Made by a program: the position numbers and the translations under genes. Positions 9,588 through 19,863 of a stretch of 64,000 nucleotides of DNA are shown in pieces (the first letter of the stretch is position 1; every line of letters starts with the position of its first letter). The notes below the pieces were generated by a model. That model saw only the letters and a list, made by a program, of their open reading frames with translations. It was not told where the DNA came from and made no database searches. The stretch spans positions 124,001-188,000 of the forward strand of contig JADJFV010000034.1 of assembly GCA_016708435.1 (NCBI GenBank), given 5' to 3'. This stretch comes from Leptospiraceae bacterium (GTDB lineage Bacteria; Spirochaetota; Leptospiria; Leptospirales; Leptospiraceae).

Positions 9588-10348
9588 GCTTCACTTTCCA
9601 TTTTCTTTTTTATCTTTAGAATGCTTTTCTTGAATTCATCCATTGCAGTATCGAAATTCATCAGGTTGAGGTTTTTTGAATTTGGATTCATGTCCTCCGA
9701 ATTGACACCTTGATTCAAATAAAATAATTCATCCGATACAATTTGCTTCTGTTTTTTCGTCGCGACATCTAGAAAAATATTTTTAAAACTATCACCGAGG
9801 CTAATCATCAAAACCGCTATATGATTTACACTCATATGTAAGAATAGCATCTCTTTCCAATATCTATTCCAGAGGATTATCTCTTTCCAATTGAATTTAT
9901 TTTTTTCGTCTAGGATTTCTAATGCTTTGTCATTTAGGTTTAAATTTTTGAATCTATCTAAAATTCCTTTAAGACTGGAAAATTCATTTTGAATGACTCG
10001 ATTCAATTCTGCTTCTGTAACTTGAATGAGTCCGGTCACTTTTCCATCTGCGTTGATTTGTAAATGATTCGAAGTGCTTACGATGATTGAGTAAGCTCTT
10101 CCATTTTTTTCTGTGCCTTCTAATCTATAAAGCCCATGTCCATTTTTAGTCAATGAATACATGGTTCTTTTCACAACGAGACCTGAATTGACTTTTAAAG
10201 TAATCAAAAAATCGGTGAGCTTTATTTTCAAATCTTCCAGCTCTCTTTCCATTCCTTTCGGGCGTTTGGGAGGACGGCGCGGCTTATCTAGATCTTCCGC
10301 AGTCGGTCTTTTGGGAAAAAATTTCTTAAAAATATTTTTAAGCTTCAT
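9584..10348 (-). CDS. hypothetical protein
   Basis: Protein of 254 residues that I do not recognise. It starts with a basic, proline-rich segment (KRPTAEDLDKPRRPPKRPKG, about 11-30). A mixed region follows, then helical stretches including one hydrophobic helix (about 165-185) that is too weak to be a clear membrane span. The frame is open back to 10405, but that part lies inside the glycosyltransferase gene. Met at 10348 overlaps that gene's 3' end by 11 nt and gives the sensible N-terminus. Its place between a glycosyltransferase and an ABC ATPase, with overlaps on both sides, suggests a shared transcript. Confidence 0.6.
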   Translation of the reverse strand: MKLKNIFKKFFPKRPTAEDLDKPRRPPKRPKGMERELEDLKIKLTDFLITLKVNSGLVVKRTMYSLTKNGHGLYRLEGTEKNGRAYSIIVSTSNHLQINADGKVTGLIQVTEAELNRVIQNEFSSLKGILDRFKNLNLNDKALEILDEKNKFNWKEIILWNRYWKEMLFLHMSVNHIAVLMISLGDSFKNIFLDVATKKQKQIVSDELFYLNQGVNSEDMNPNSKNLNLMNFDTAMDEFKKSILKIKKKMESEA

Positions 10349-11159
10349 TTCCGTAATCCGGTCTAACGTTGGAAGGTCTATCCAAAGTTTTATTTTTGAG
10401 TTCAAACATCTTTGCCGTTTTTAAAAAGGTAGAGTAGGCTGAGGATACAGCAATTACAAATCCCGGGTATCCATCTAAGAATCCTAATTTAAAAAAATAA
10501 ATTTCAATAAACTTACTCCAGGGTTTTAAAATAGAGCGGATAATTGAAAACGAGTTTCCTTTTTTAAATCGAGTGAATGCAACAATAGAAGAAAATTTAT
10601 TGATTGTATCGACTTGATGGGATAAATCTTTGAAACTATAATGGATAATATCTCCTTTCAGCTTTTCGCCTTTTCCTTCAATGTCAATGTAATCATGAGG
10701 ATTTTCGCCTGTCCAATGAGCATGTTCCTTTTTAAAGAAACGATAGCGATAGAGTGGATACCAGCCCGAATGACGTATGAATCGACCCATATGAAACGTT
10801 AAGCGAGATATCTTATAGCCATTAGAGTCAGTAGGATTTTGTAGAACTTGCTCGATACTTTTCATTAGTTCAGGTGTGGCTCTTTCATCTGCATCGAGCG
10901 ATAAAATCCAATTACCCGCACACAAAGAAATCGCATCATTTTTTTGCTCAATATGACCTTTAAACTTCTGGGAAAAAAATTTTACCTTTGAATAGGCTTT
11001 GGCAATTTCTATAGTTTTATCGGTGCTCATTGAATCTAAAAGGACAATTTCATCTGCGAAATTGTGAACAGATTCAATACAATCCCGAATATTGGCTTCT
11101 TCGTTGAACGTTATGATTGCAACTGAAAAGTTTATTTTTTTGTTTTCATTCTTATCCAA
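10338..11159 (-). CDS. family 2 glycosyltransferase, WaaE/KdtX-like
   Basis: GT2 glycosyltransferase of 273 residues, probably adding a sugar to the LPS core at the cytoplasmic face. The nucleotide-sugar fold begins FSVAIITFNEEANI, has the DXD-like LSLDADERATPEL (about 92-104), and later shows HWTGENPHDYI, typical of the WaaE/KdtX group of core glucosyltransferases. The start is TTG at 11159: no ATG precedes the conserved fold, and an ACAGG lies about 10 nt upstream. The divergent O-antigen ligase gene begins only 27 nt away, so the two promoters must be back to back or overlapping. The acceptor is inferred from family and neighbour. Confidence 0.82.
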   Translation of the reverse strand: MDKNENKKINFSVAIITFNEEANIRDCIESVHNFADEIVLLDSMSTDKTIEIAKAYSKVKFFSQKFKGHIEQKNDAISLCAGNWILSLDADERATPELMKSIEQVLQNPTDSNGYKISRLTFHMGRFIRHSGWYPLYRYRFFKKEHAHWTGENPHDYIDIEGKGEKLKGDIIHYSFKDLSHQVDTINKFSSIVAFTRFKKGNSFSIIRSILKPWSKFIEIYFFKLGFLDGYPGFVIAVSSAYSTFLKTAKMFELKNKTLDRPSNVRPDYGNEA

Positions 11160-11186
11160 AGAGAAAATACCTGTATTTATACGTTT

Positions 11187-13256
11187 ATGAACTCAGATAG
11201 ATTGTCGGTCATTTTTTTAAACCTCTTCATTATAAGTTTTCCCCTTTCCGTTACGGCTAGCCAGTCCTTTATCTTTCTTTCAGTCATACTATTTTTATAC
11301 AGTTCTTTTTCCAATAAATCTCTTATAATTACACTCAGGAATCGGGCTTTTGTGGCTGCTTTGGGGATTTATATCGCCTTATTGCCAGCAGTTTTCGCTA
11401 ATTTGGGCAATTACGAGAATTCTTTGGCATCAATTTTTTTGAAATCGGAAATTTCGGATTTTTGGATGTGCTTTGCAGTTCTTCCCGCCTTTTATCATAT
11501 TCGAAACCCGGAAAATCGGACTTGGATACTGCGCTCAATTTATATATCCGTTTTTCTAGTTGTCCTTTCTGGATTTGTGTCTATCTTTACTCCTTTTCGT
11601 TTGGCTTCTTTTATCACTGCTGGATTTCAAGTAAAGGAAGGGAGTAGGCTTCAACACTTTGCCGGAGATTTTTGGGGACGTTATACTTATTTACCGATTG
11701 GGCTTATGAATACACATCTCACTTTCGGCGGCTTATGCGGATTATTCTTTCCGGGTCTTGTTGTGCATTTAGGCATGACAATTCGAGAAAGAAAAGTTTG
11801 GAAGAATGCAGTATTGGGATTATTCATTCTATTCTTTGGCGTTGTTTTATTTTATAATCAGAGTCGCTCGATTTGGTTGGGAATTGTATTTGCTTTCGGG
11901 CTAATACTTATTAAGCTCATTTCCAATATTGATATATCCAAGATTCGTATTGGGATTAAATATTTATCTCTACTTATAATTGCAATTATAATATTAGGAA
12001 TTGCAAGCATTGGAATTTACAAAAAGAATTGGCTATTACAGAGAGCCTTTCAGGAAGGACTGGCTGACAACACCACGGAGAATCAAAGATATTTCATCTA
12101 TAAAAATACTCTGAGTCTTGTTTCGGATCATTTTTTGCTTGGAGTTGGGAGTGGAAGATTCGATAAAGAGCACGAGAAAAAATCAAATGTGATGATTGAT
12201 ACCTTTGAGCAACTCTGGTATGAACTTTCCATTACTCCAAGACAACATGCTCATCATGATATGCTTCATTTTTATGCGATTGGTGGTATATTGGGATTAG
12301 TCGCTTTTTTACATTTTTGGTTTTATTTATTTCGATTATTTATAAAAAATCCACTTACATCTCAGACCGTGCTGTTTTCAGGAATTCTATGCATATTCAT
12401 TGCAGGTTTTTTCCAGTGTTATCTTTTAGACGATGAAGTGGCTCTTCCTTTCTTTGCCTTCATTGGACTTTTTGCGGGAAGTTTACAAAAAGAAGATGCT
12501 AGGGCAAAGGCAATCGAAGGAATTAGAGCGAGAAAAAAGGCAAATCTAAATGATACATTTCAAGTTGAATCAGTTTCTATAGAAAATAGTTTGCTCTATT
12601 TAAAAAAGAGAATTGCCCTCGGAGGGAAAAATTCTCCCTTTGAAGAATACAATTTTTATACTCTATGTGTACTATTTATTCCAATCGCTTTAAGCCTTGG
12701 TTATATTTTTTACAAGACAAGATTCGAACCAATGCAGGTTTATAAGAGAAAAATTACTCTACATTATCCGCAAGATAAGCCTTTGGTATATTCCTCTCTT
12801 AGTGGTAAATCTGTATTATACTCTATAAATCATCATATAGGCGAGAATGATACTATTAAAATTGAAGGTTGTTTATCACATAGATTTACTAAACCGATTT
12901 CTATTCGAAAGACTCCATTTTTTATTAACTTAGAAAATTTGGCGACAGCGAATAATCCTCCGACAGAAGTTTATATTACAATAAAAGAAAGAGATTCCTT
13001 TGATCAAGATAGGCTCTACAGAGTCCATTTATCAAAACCAATCGGCAAAGAATATTTTTTTAAATTAGAAAGGTCAGGAAAAACGAATCTAAAGATTGAC
13101 GATGAAATCCTTTATTTAAATCTACTCGAATCGAATCGATTTCCAGAAAATATTTACTTTAGAGATTTTGAATTTCGCTTCAATGGATTCGATAGACAAC
13201 AGGAAAATTTTGATTTGCCGCTCATTGACTTTGGAGGTTTATGTGATGCTAAGTGA
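11187..13256 (+). CDS. O-antigen ligase family membrane protein
   Basis: Protein of 689 residues with about eleven membrane segments in the first 430 residues. It has the Wzy_C/WaaL pattern: NQSRSIWLGI, then a periplasmic loop with LLGVGSGRF and HAHHDMLHFYAIGGILGLV. WaaL-type enzymes transfer undecaprenyl-linked O-antigen to lipid A-core in the periplasm; polymerases (Wzy) share the fold and cannot be excluded. A further membrane segment lies near 490-510. After it comes a periplasmic tail of about 170 residues, which is not usual for WaaL and is of unknown role. It is divergent from the core glycosyltransferase, which supports an LPS function. Confidence 0.78.
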   Translation: MNSDRLSVIFLNLFIISFPLSVTASQSFIFLSVILFLYSSFSNKSLIITLRNRAFVAALGIYIALLPAVFANLGNYENSLASIFLKSEISDFWMCFAVLPAFYHIRNPENRTWILRSIYISVFLVVLSGFVSIFTPFRLASFITAGFQVKEGSRLQHFAGDFWGRYTYLPIGLMNTHLTFGGLCGLFFPGLVVHLGMTIRERKVWKNAVLGLFILFFGVVLFYNQSRSIWLGIVFAFGLILIKLISNIDISKIRIGIKYLSLLIIAIIILGIASIGIYKKNWLLQRAFQEGLADNTTENQRYFIYKNTLSLVSDHFLLGVGSGRFDKEHEKKSNVMIDTFEQLWYELSITPRQHAHHDMLHFYAIGGILGLVAFLHFWFYLFRLFIKNPLTSQTVLFSGILCIFIAGFFQCYLLDDEVALPFFAFIGLFAGSLQKEDARAKAIEGIRARKKANLNDTFQVESVSIENSLLYLKKRIALGGKNSPFEEYNFYTLCVLFIPIALSLGYIFYKTRFEPMQVYKRKITLHYPQDKPLVYSSLSGKSVLYSINHHIGENDTIKIEGCLSHRFTKPISIRKTPFFINLENLATANNPPTEVYITIKERDSFDQDRLYRVHLSKPIGKEYFFKLERSGKTNLKIDDEILYLNLLESNRFPENIYFRDFEFRFNGFDRQQENFDLPLIDFGGLCDAK

Positions 13257-13286
13257 ATCTTCTAAATTCTTCGGGTTAGTTTTTAT

Positions 13287-15119
13287 ATGAACGAAGAAAT
13301 ACTTAAATTCTTAAAAGAAAAAATAAAGAATTTATCTGATTCCTCGGGCTGTTATCTCTGGAAGAATTCTACGAAGGATGTTATCTATGTAGGAAAAGCA
13401 CTTCGTTTAGCCGATAGAGTTCGCAGTTATTTGAATCCAAAAATATCGGATTTAAAAACAATTGCTCTTCAAAATGAAATTGATGATTTAGATTGGATTG
13501 CAACTAACACCGAAGAAGAAGCACTGATTTTAGAAGACAATCTAATTAAACGATATAATCCAAAGTATAATATTCGTTTAAAGGATGACAAGCGTTATCC
13601 GTTCCTTTGTGTTTCCACTGATGAGCCGTATCCGATGATTTATTTGACTCGTCGAATTAAAGCTGACAAGAAAAAATACTTTGGTCCTTATACAGATGTA
13701 AAGGCAGCGCGAGATATGCTGGATACAATTCATAAAGTTTTTCCAATTCGAAAGACAGTGCAAAAACTTCCACAGACAAAGCCGCTTAGGCCCTGTTTAA
13801 ATTTTCATATCAAAAGATGTCTCGGTCCCTGTCAGGGAAATATTTCAGTAGAGGAATACTCTATCGTTGTGGAACAGATTGTTAAGTTTTTAGAAGGGAA
13901 AAAGGATTCTCTTTTGACTGAGCTTAGAAATCGGATGAATACTCATTCAGAAAGATTGGAATTTGAACGTTCCCTGATTTATCGAAATATGATTGAAAAT
14001 ATTCAGTCGATTCAAAAGAGGCAAACAGTCATTAACCAAGCGGGGGGAGATGAGGATATCATTGCTTATGCGAAAAGAAATGACGAAGGACAGATTGTAA
14101 TCCTAGAAGTAAGGGACGGTCGCATGGAAGGCAAAAAATCCTTTGCGTTAAATGGACTTTCTTTATCTTCCGACGAAGAGGTATTTGCCTCATTTTTAAA
14201 ATTGTATTATTTACAAGCAACCTATATTCCTACTAGTATTGTTTTACCACTCAATGTAAAAAAAGATGTAGAGTTATTAATTGATATTCTTGCCAGAAAC
14301 CTTGGCTTTAAACCGAAATTAAAATTTCCGGGGGCAGGGGAGAAAAAAGCATTGCTCGGACTTGCCTCAAAAAATGCTGAGATGAATTTATCGGAAAGGC
14401 TTTTGGCGACGAAAATAAAAGATCAGACTGCTGCACTAAAAGAATTGAAAGAAAATCTAAAGCTGAAAGAATTGCCACGAATCATTGAATGCTATGATAT
14501 TAGTCATTTTCAGGGCACAAACCCTGTGGCAAGTGGAGTTATGTTTGTAGATGGAAAGCCTTATAAGGCAGGCTATCGAAGGTATATTATGAAAAGCTAC
14601 GAAGGAATCAATGACCCCGGAATGATGCACGAAGTCATTGCAAGAAGGTTGCAAAGGATTTTGAATGAAAATGAATCATTGCCTGATTTGATTGTAATTG
14701 ATGGGGGCGAGGTTCAGTTAGCAAGGGCAACGGAGGCTGCGGTTGCTCTTGATTTGCCGCAACTTCCAATGATTGGACTTGCTAAGAAAAGAGAAGAGAT
14801 TTATTTTCCTGGAAATAAGAATCCATTTTCCTTCGAAATAAATTCTCCGTCTATGCGGCTCTTGCGTCAATTGAGAGATGAGGCTCATCGGTTTGGAGTT
14901 AGTTTTCATCGAGAGAGAAGAAATAAAGCTACCTTAAAAACCGCATTGGATAATATTCCTGATATAGGCATTCAAAGAAAAAAATCAATTTTAAAAAACT
15001 TTTTAGGAAAGAAAAAACTGACAAGTGCAACTTTAGAAGAGCTTAAGCAAATTCCAGGTATCGGGGATAGACTCGCGCAAAAAATTTTTGAAAATCTAAA
15101 GTTGCAGTCTAAGAAATAA
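13287..15119 (+). CDS. uvrC: excinuclease ABC subunit C
   Basis: UvrC makes the dual incisions of nucleotide excision repair after damage loading by UvrA and UvrB. The 610-residue length is normal. Domains in order: a GIY-YIG nuclease at the N-terminus (GCYLWKNSTKDVIYVGKAL, about 14-32), a Cys-rich region (PCLNFHIKRCLGPCQG), a UVR motif, the RNase H-like C-terminal nuclease (ECYDISHFQGT, then DGG in VIDGGEVQ), and tandem helix-hairpin-helix motifs at the end (IPGIGDRLAQKI). uvrA is also in this window, at 42488. The next gene, a kinase, starts one base after the stop and is probably co-transcribed. Confidence 0.97.
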   Translation: MNEEILKFLKEKIKNLSDSSGCYLWKNSTKDVIYVGKALRLADRVRSYLNPKISDLKTIALQNEIDDLDWIATNTEEEALILEDNLIKRYNPKYNIRLKDDKRYPFLCVSTDEPYPMIYLTRRIKADKKKYFGPYTDVKAARDMLDTIHKVFPIRKTVQKLPQTKPLRPCLNFHIKRCLGPCQGNISVEEYSIVVEQIVKFLEGKKDSLLTELRNRMNTHSERLEFERSLIYRNMIENIQSIQKRQTVINQAGGDEDIIAYAKRNDEGQIVILEVRDGRMEGKKSFALNGLSLSSDEEVFASFLKLYYLQATYIPTSIVLPLNVKKDVELLIDILARNLGFKPKLKFPGAGEKKALLGLASKNAEMNLSERLLATKIKDQTAALKELKENLKLKELPRIIECYDISHFQGTNPVASGVMFVDGKPYKAGYRRYIMKSYEGINDPGMMHEVIARRLQRILNENESLPDLIVIDGGEVQLARATEAAVALDLPQLPMIGLAKKREEIYFPGNKNPFSFEINSPSMRLLRQLRDEAHRFGVSFHRERRNKATLKTALDNIPDIGIQRKKSILKNFLGKKKLTSATLEELKQIPGIGDRLAQKIFENLKLQSKK

Positions 15120-15120
15120 T

Positions 15121-16236
15121 ATGAAAAATTCACCACAAATTCTAATCGTAGACGACATTGAATACAATGTTATCCTTCTTAATCAAATTCTTCTCAATGC
15201 AGGTTATCGAGTATTAACCGCTATGCATGGAAAGAAATGCCTCGAAATTCTAGAGACAGAGTTACCTGATATTATCCTCTTGGATGTAATCATGCCTGAG
15301 ATCAATGGATTTGATATAGCCGAAACGTTAAAGCAAAATGACAGAACAAAAGATATACCAATCATTTTTCTAAGTGCAATTTCTGACTATGAAACAAAAC
15401 TGAAAGGCTTAGAAAAAGGTGCCGTCGATTACATAACAAAACCCTATGACGATAGAGAAGTGATCGCCCGGATCCAAATTCATTTGAAAATTCGGGATTT
15501 GGAAAAAGAAAGAGTGGAGCATATACGGTCACTGGAGACTTTGAATAAAGACAAAGATAGTCTTTTGCAGGTCATAGCGCATGATATGCGTTCGCCGCTC
15601 ACTTCCATTATGCTCATGTCTGAATTTATGATGGGAACTGAGAAAGCAATAGATAAAGAGAAATTGAATAAGTATTCGAATACAATCTTTAATTCTAGCA
15701 AGAAAATTCTAGAATTGATTAATCAATTGATGCATACAAGCAAAGCTGAAACATCCAAAGTAGTGTTCTCGAATTTCGATTTAGTTAAAACTATTTCGCA
15801 GTCCACAGATTTGATTGGGAGAATTTTGGATAAAAAAATGATAAAGCTAGAAGCAAAGTTTTTCTCTCCTGAAATAATTGTAAATTTAGATGAATCGAAA
15901 ATGGATCAAATTTTAAATAATCTTCTTTACAATGCGATTAAGTTTACAAATTCGAGCGGTTTAATACGAATAACCGCTGAAATCAAACGCGTTGATGAAC
16001 TAGACTTACTGCATATATCTATTGCGGATAACGGTATTGGAATTCCTTCTAGTATTCTTCCTGAAATACTGACTAAAAAATTTAGTTATCATAGAGTAGG
16101 AACTGAAGGAGAAGAAGGAACGGGGCTTGGACTTTCGATTACTAAAGACTTAGTCAATGCGCTAAATGGAAAAATAGAAATCGAAAGTCAGGAGAATGTG
16201 GGAACTAACGTTCATCTTTATTTTTACAAGTATTGA
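15121..16236 (+). CDS. response regulator-histidine kinase hybrid
   Basis: Cytoplasmic signalling protein of 371 residues. An N-terminal receiver domain (about 6-120) has acidic VDD, phospho-acceptor Asp in LLDVIMPE, and Lys in TKPYD. A short coiled coil follows, then a HisKA dimerisation domain with the phospho-His in IAHDMRSPLTS (about 155), and an HATPase with N box ILNNLLYNAIKF, G1 ADNGIGIP and G2 GTGLGLSI. A receiver placed before the kinase suggests that it is fed by another kinase. It follows uvrC almost without a gap. Its last 32 bases overlap the 3' end of the converging repeat-protein gene. Confidence 0.9.
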   Translation: MKNSPQILIVDDIEYNVILLNQILLNAGYRVLTAMHGKKCLEILETELPDIILLDVIMPEINGFDIAETLKQNDRTKDIPIIFLSAISDYETKLKGLEKGAVDYITKPYDDREVIARIQIHLKIRDLEKERVEHIRSLETLNKDKDSLLQVIAHDMRSPLTSIMLMSEFMMGTEKAIDKEKLNKYSNTIFNSSKKILELINQLMHTSKAETSKVVFSNFDLVKTISQSTDLIGRILDKKMIKLEAKFFSPEIIVNLDESKMDQILNNLLYNAIKFTNSSGLIRITAEIKRVDELDLLHISIADNGIGIPSSILPEILTKKFSYHRVGTEGEEGTGLGLSITKDLVNALNGKIEIESQENVGTNVHLYFYKY

Positions 16237-18144
16237 AGTTCTCTATCGTCTTCTTTGTATAAAATTTTTCATTCTCATCTTGAGTGATATTCTTTAAGCG
16301 ATAGTCAGCTAATTCAGAAATAAAATTTAAAGCCGGACTACAATTTTCTATGAAGAATTTATAGCTGCTAATACGAGAAATATAATTTCCACTTTCAAGT
16401 TTTATAAAATTATAGAGAACTTTTCTGTCCATATCTCCTAGATTTAAAGTTACATGTCTAGGGTGACAATGCTCAATTAGAATATCGGGTACGTCTAAAT
16501 TGGATGCGCAGGATCTTTTCAATCCATTTACAAAACTCTGGAAGTCTCTAAGTGAATACTTGTAATAATCCTTTGGAAATTTTTCCGTTGAAGGTGTAAA
16601 CACAATCGGAGGTGGTTCTTTCTTTCCTACATTTATATTAAACTTATCCTTTGATTTATTTTCTATTGTCACATCAAAGAATTCGATTTCCACCTCACTT
16701 CTAATTACGTCTACTTTACTCTTTGATTTTTCGTTTACCTTAATGTCTACGTTTCCTACAGACCTTTCTAAAATTTCTACCGACATACTTTGCTTTGCCG
16801 CATTATTTAAATTTATATCTAAATTCTCTGTAGATTTATTTTCTACAAGTAGTTTGACCTTACCTGCTGCTCTATTATTAAAATCAATGGAAACGTTTTC
16901 TTTTGACTTATTTTCTAAACTGATTTCCAAATCATCTTCTGAATGTGGAGCTATATCTACAGACAGTTTTCCTGGCTGAGATTCATCTATTCCTATTTCC
17001 ACTATTTCTAAAGAATCGGCACTTACGCTAATGTCTTTTCGATCAATCACCTTTGCTGGCTTTCTCCTCGGAACAATGACTTCAGGTGGCGGTTGACCGA
17101 TATTAATCGCAAAGTTTTTCTTTGCTTTATTTTCGATTGTTACATCAAATTCTTCGATGTCTGTGAAGATAGTATGGATTTCTACTTTTGGCTTAGATTT
17201 TTCGGCAACGTTTACATCCACTTTGCCTTTGGATTTATCTATGATACCAACAGACATTTTTTCTTTAGAGAAGTTGTTTACGTTTAACGCTAATTTGTCT
17301 TTAGACTTGTTTTCTACATTTAGATTTACTTTGCCGGCAGATCGATTGTTTATATCTACTGTAACATTTTCGTTAGACTTATTTTCTAAGTTGATATCTA
17401 GTTTTTCTTTTGTCTTCGGTCCAATGCTTACTGTTGTCTTACCTGGAACTGAGTCATCGATTGTGATATCAGCTTTTTGCATAGACTCGCTCGTAATTTC
17501 GATGTCTTTCTTTTTAATAATTTTTTCAGGAGGTTTTTTTCGATTTCGATTTTTAGAGGATTCGTATAATACAAGATAATCTTTTTGGAGTAACTTTTTA
17601 TTGTTTGGATTTTCAATTAATAAGTCGTAGGTGCCTGCTTTAAATTTGTCCGTAGGAAAGAATAATTCTTTGTCGCTTACAATTGTGATTTCGGTTGGAA
17701 TAACTGTATTACCCGCTAATAGACTCACCTTTGTATTCTCAAAGTAGTGCGCGCCATTTAATTCGACTTTGTCTCCAATTGCCATTTCTTGTCTTTCTGT
17801 GTCTAGAATTGGTTGCTGAGAAACGATCACTCGAAGTGGATTCCAGTAAGACCATACCACGGGCTTTTTAAAAAAATTTAATACACCAATTCGAAATTCA
17901 TACTTTCCTTTGGGAAGATCTACATGGTAAATATTTTCATTTACATTTGTTTCTATGATTACCTTTTCGTCTGATTTAATTTCTATCCTGTAGCCATTTG
18001 CCGCTGGGATCGCTCGCCACTCAATAAATCCGGTGTCTTTTTCAGCAAGAAGTTCCATTGTAAATAATACGATAAGCGATAGAATTGAAGCGATTAGAAT
18101 TTTTTAAATGTGCTAAGATTTGTAATTAGGTTTTTATTTTTCAT
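16205..18144 (-). CDS. secreted dodecapeptide-repeat protein, frameshift in signal peptide
   Basis: A continuous frame runs from Met at 18058 (617 residues), but the real N-terminus seems to lie at ATG 18144. Reading MKNKNLITNLSTFKK and then, after restoring one base in the six-base A-run at 18100-18105, KILIASILSLIVLFT gives a textbook signal peptide. The mature part has a fibronectin-like domain (about 1-85 from Met 18058), an IPT/TIG-like domain (about 90-165) and two tandem blocks (about 195-490). Each block is built from 12-residue units of the type [KN][VLM]x[VLI]x[VLI]x[ND][KR][SA]xx. A helical Cys-containing tail of about 100 residues ends it. The repeats probably form stacked beta strands. 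It is the last gene of the cyclase/FecR operon. Function unknown. Confidence 0.7.
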
Positions 18145-18153
18145 AGAATTATA

Positions 18154-19863
18154 TTATTTATCTCGATAGATTGTGTCAGGAGAGAGAATTTTGATTTCTT
18201 CTGGTTTTAAATTCTTTAAGCCATCATTGCTTAGATCAATTGTAAATTTCCCTCTTGCTGTTTTTCCGGGTGAATTTTTCTTATCATAGGGAGTTACATC
18301 CCAGAGAAACGTTCCCTCGCTAAACTTAGAAAAATTTTTGAGCGTATAAGAGTTATTAGTTACTTTCTCATTTAGTAGAGTCTTTGTTTTTTTCCCGGCT
18401 TCCGATATTTTTACTACGTAATGAGTTGCTGGTTTTACTTTGTCCCAACGAAATTGAATTTGCTTATCTTTACTTATATCGACTGTTCCCGCAACAGGAG
18501 AAATATGCTCGGGCGATAAACCGGCAATAGACTCATTTTCTATTTTTTTCTTTTCTTCAACTTTCTTCTCTTCTCGTTTCTTTTCTTCGATTTTCTTTTC
18601 TTCTACTTTAGCTAATTCTTTTTTCTCTTCTTCTTTCTTAGTAATTTCTTTTTTGTTGTCTTTCTTAATTTCTGTTGGAGTTTTTGCAGGAGGTTGTTTT
18701 GTTCCAATTGTGAAGGAACTCACACTGCTTCGAATTGACGAAATTCCATCAGAGGAAGGTTTAGTAGTTACACGCCAGAAGTAGGTCCCTTCGCCGAGGC
18801 TGTTTAAACCGATTGAATTCGAGCTAACAGGAATAGATTTAATAGTTGAAGTGAAATTGCTATTATCCGCAAGTTCAAGAGTGTATTGACTGACTGTCTC
18901 ACTCGGAGTCCATGCAAAAGTGATGTTTGGATTTCCCCCTGCAGAGGCAATTGTAGCACCATTGGAAGGGGAAAATAGTTGTAATCCTGTTTCTTTGATT
19001 AGAATAAATTTTCTACTTTCACTATATTCAATTGCACCGGAAGAATTTTTACCACTAACTCTCCAGAAGTATGTTCCTTATGGCAAATTCAGATTAGCCG
19101 AGGCAACATTCTGTAGCTTAGTATCAACTCTTTTAAAATCTCTTAGTCTGCTTAATTCAAACGTTGGATTTGTATTTGAGCCTGTGGCTGTCCATCTAAA
19201 ACTAATTGGAGTAGAGGAAGATGTGCTGATAAATTTCTTTTGATTTTCAGGTTCCTGTAAAGCAAAAGGGACTTTTCTTGTGGATACTCCTGATTCGCCT
19301 AGAGTCGCTATTTCGTTTGGATTGAGTTCTTTCGAGTCTCCTTTTCCTTCGATGATTGCTTTGCCTTTGTCAAGGGAAACATTGATTCCATCGCTTCCGG
19401 AAGAATCAATCTTTGCATCACTACCTGAAAGTTTTATCGTCTGGTTTTTTGTTTTTACAATCAGTTGTTTATTGGGATCCGTTCCCTTTGAACTATTAAT
19501 TTGAATTGTGCCGCCTTCAAAGTTGATGTTTGGAGAATTTCCTGTGAAATCCAAATAGATCATAGTGTTTTCATCAACTTGAATTTCTGTTCCATCGTTT
19601 AATTTGATAAGAGCATCTGATTCAGGATAGGTCTTAATAGTATCCTTGTCTCTAAGCGGTGAGTTTGATTGAATCGAATGCCATACAACTGCTGATTCAA
19701 ATTTACGTTGTATGGAATTGATTTTGAAAGATACAGTTCCAATAGACTCAAACGCACCTATATTTATATTTCTATGCAGATCAAAATAGAAAAGACCTGC
19801 AAAAAACAGTATATTAAAAATGAGAAATGCTGGAATATTCCAGTTCTTATTCCAAGATTTCAT
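18154..19863 (-). pseudogene. FecR-domain/fibronectin-like membrane protein with in-frame stop
   Basis: One frame of 570 codons interrupted by a single TAA at 19078-19080. Before the stop: one N-terminal membrane segment, a FecR-type domain (about 45-185, with SPLRDKDTIKT and LNDGTEIQVDENT) and part of a fibronectin-like module. After it, in the same frame, come the rest of that module (GTYFWRVSG), a second module (SLGEGTYFWRVTT), a Lys/Glu-rich linker and a third module. The paralogous module has Glu where the stop stands, so GAA to TAA is the likely change. A GTG at 18723 opens the downstream part. FecR domains usually sense or scaffold in the periplasm. The gene overlaps the upstream cyclase by 17 nt. 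It could be a true nonsense allele, read-through, or an assembly error. Confidence 0.75.

Noticed and set aside
16743..17579. Plus-strand frames opposite the dodecapeptide-repeat protein
   Set aside because: They are shadows of the periodic repeat on the other strand; their own translations show only the mirrored periodicity.
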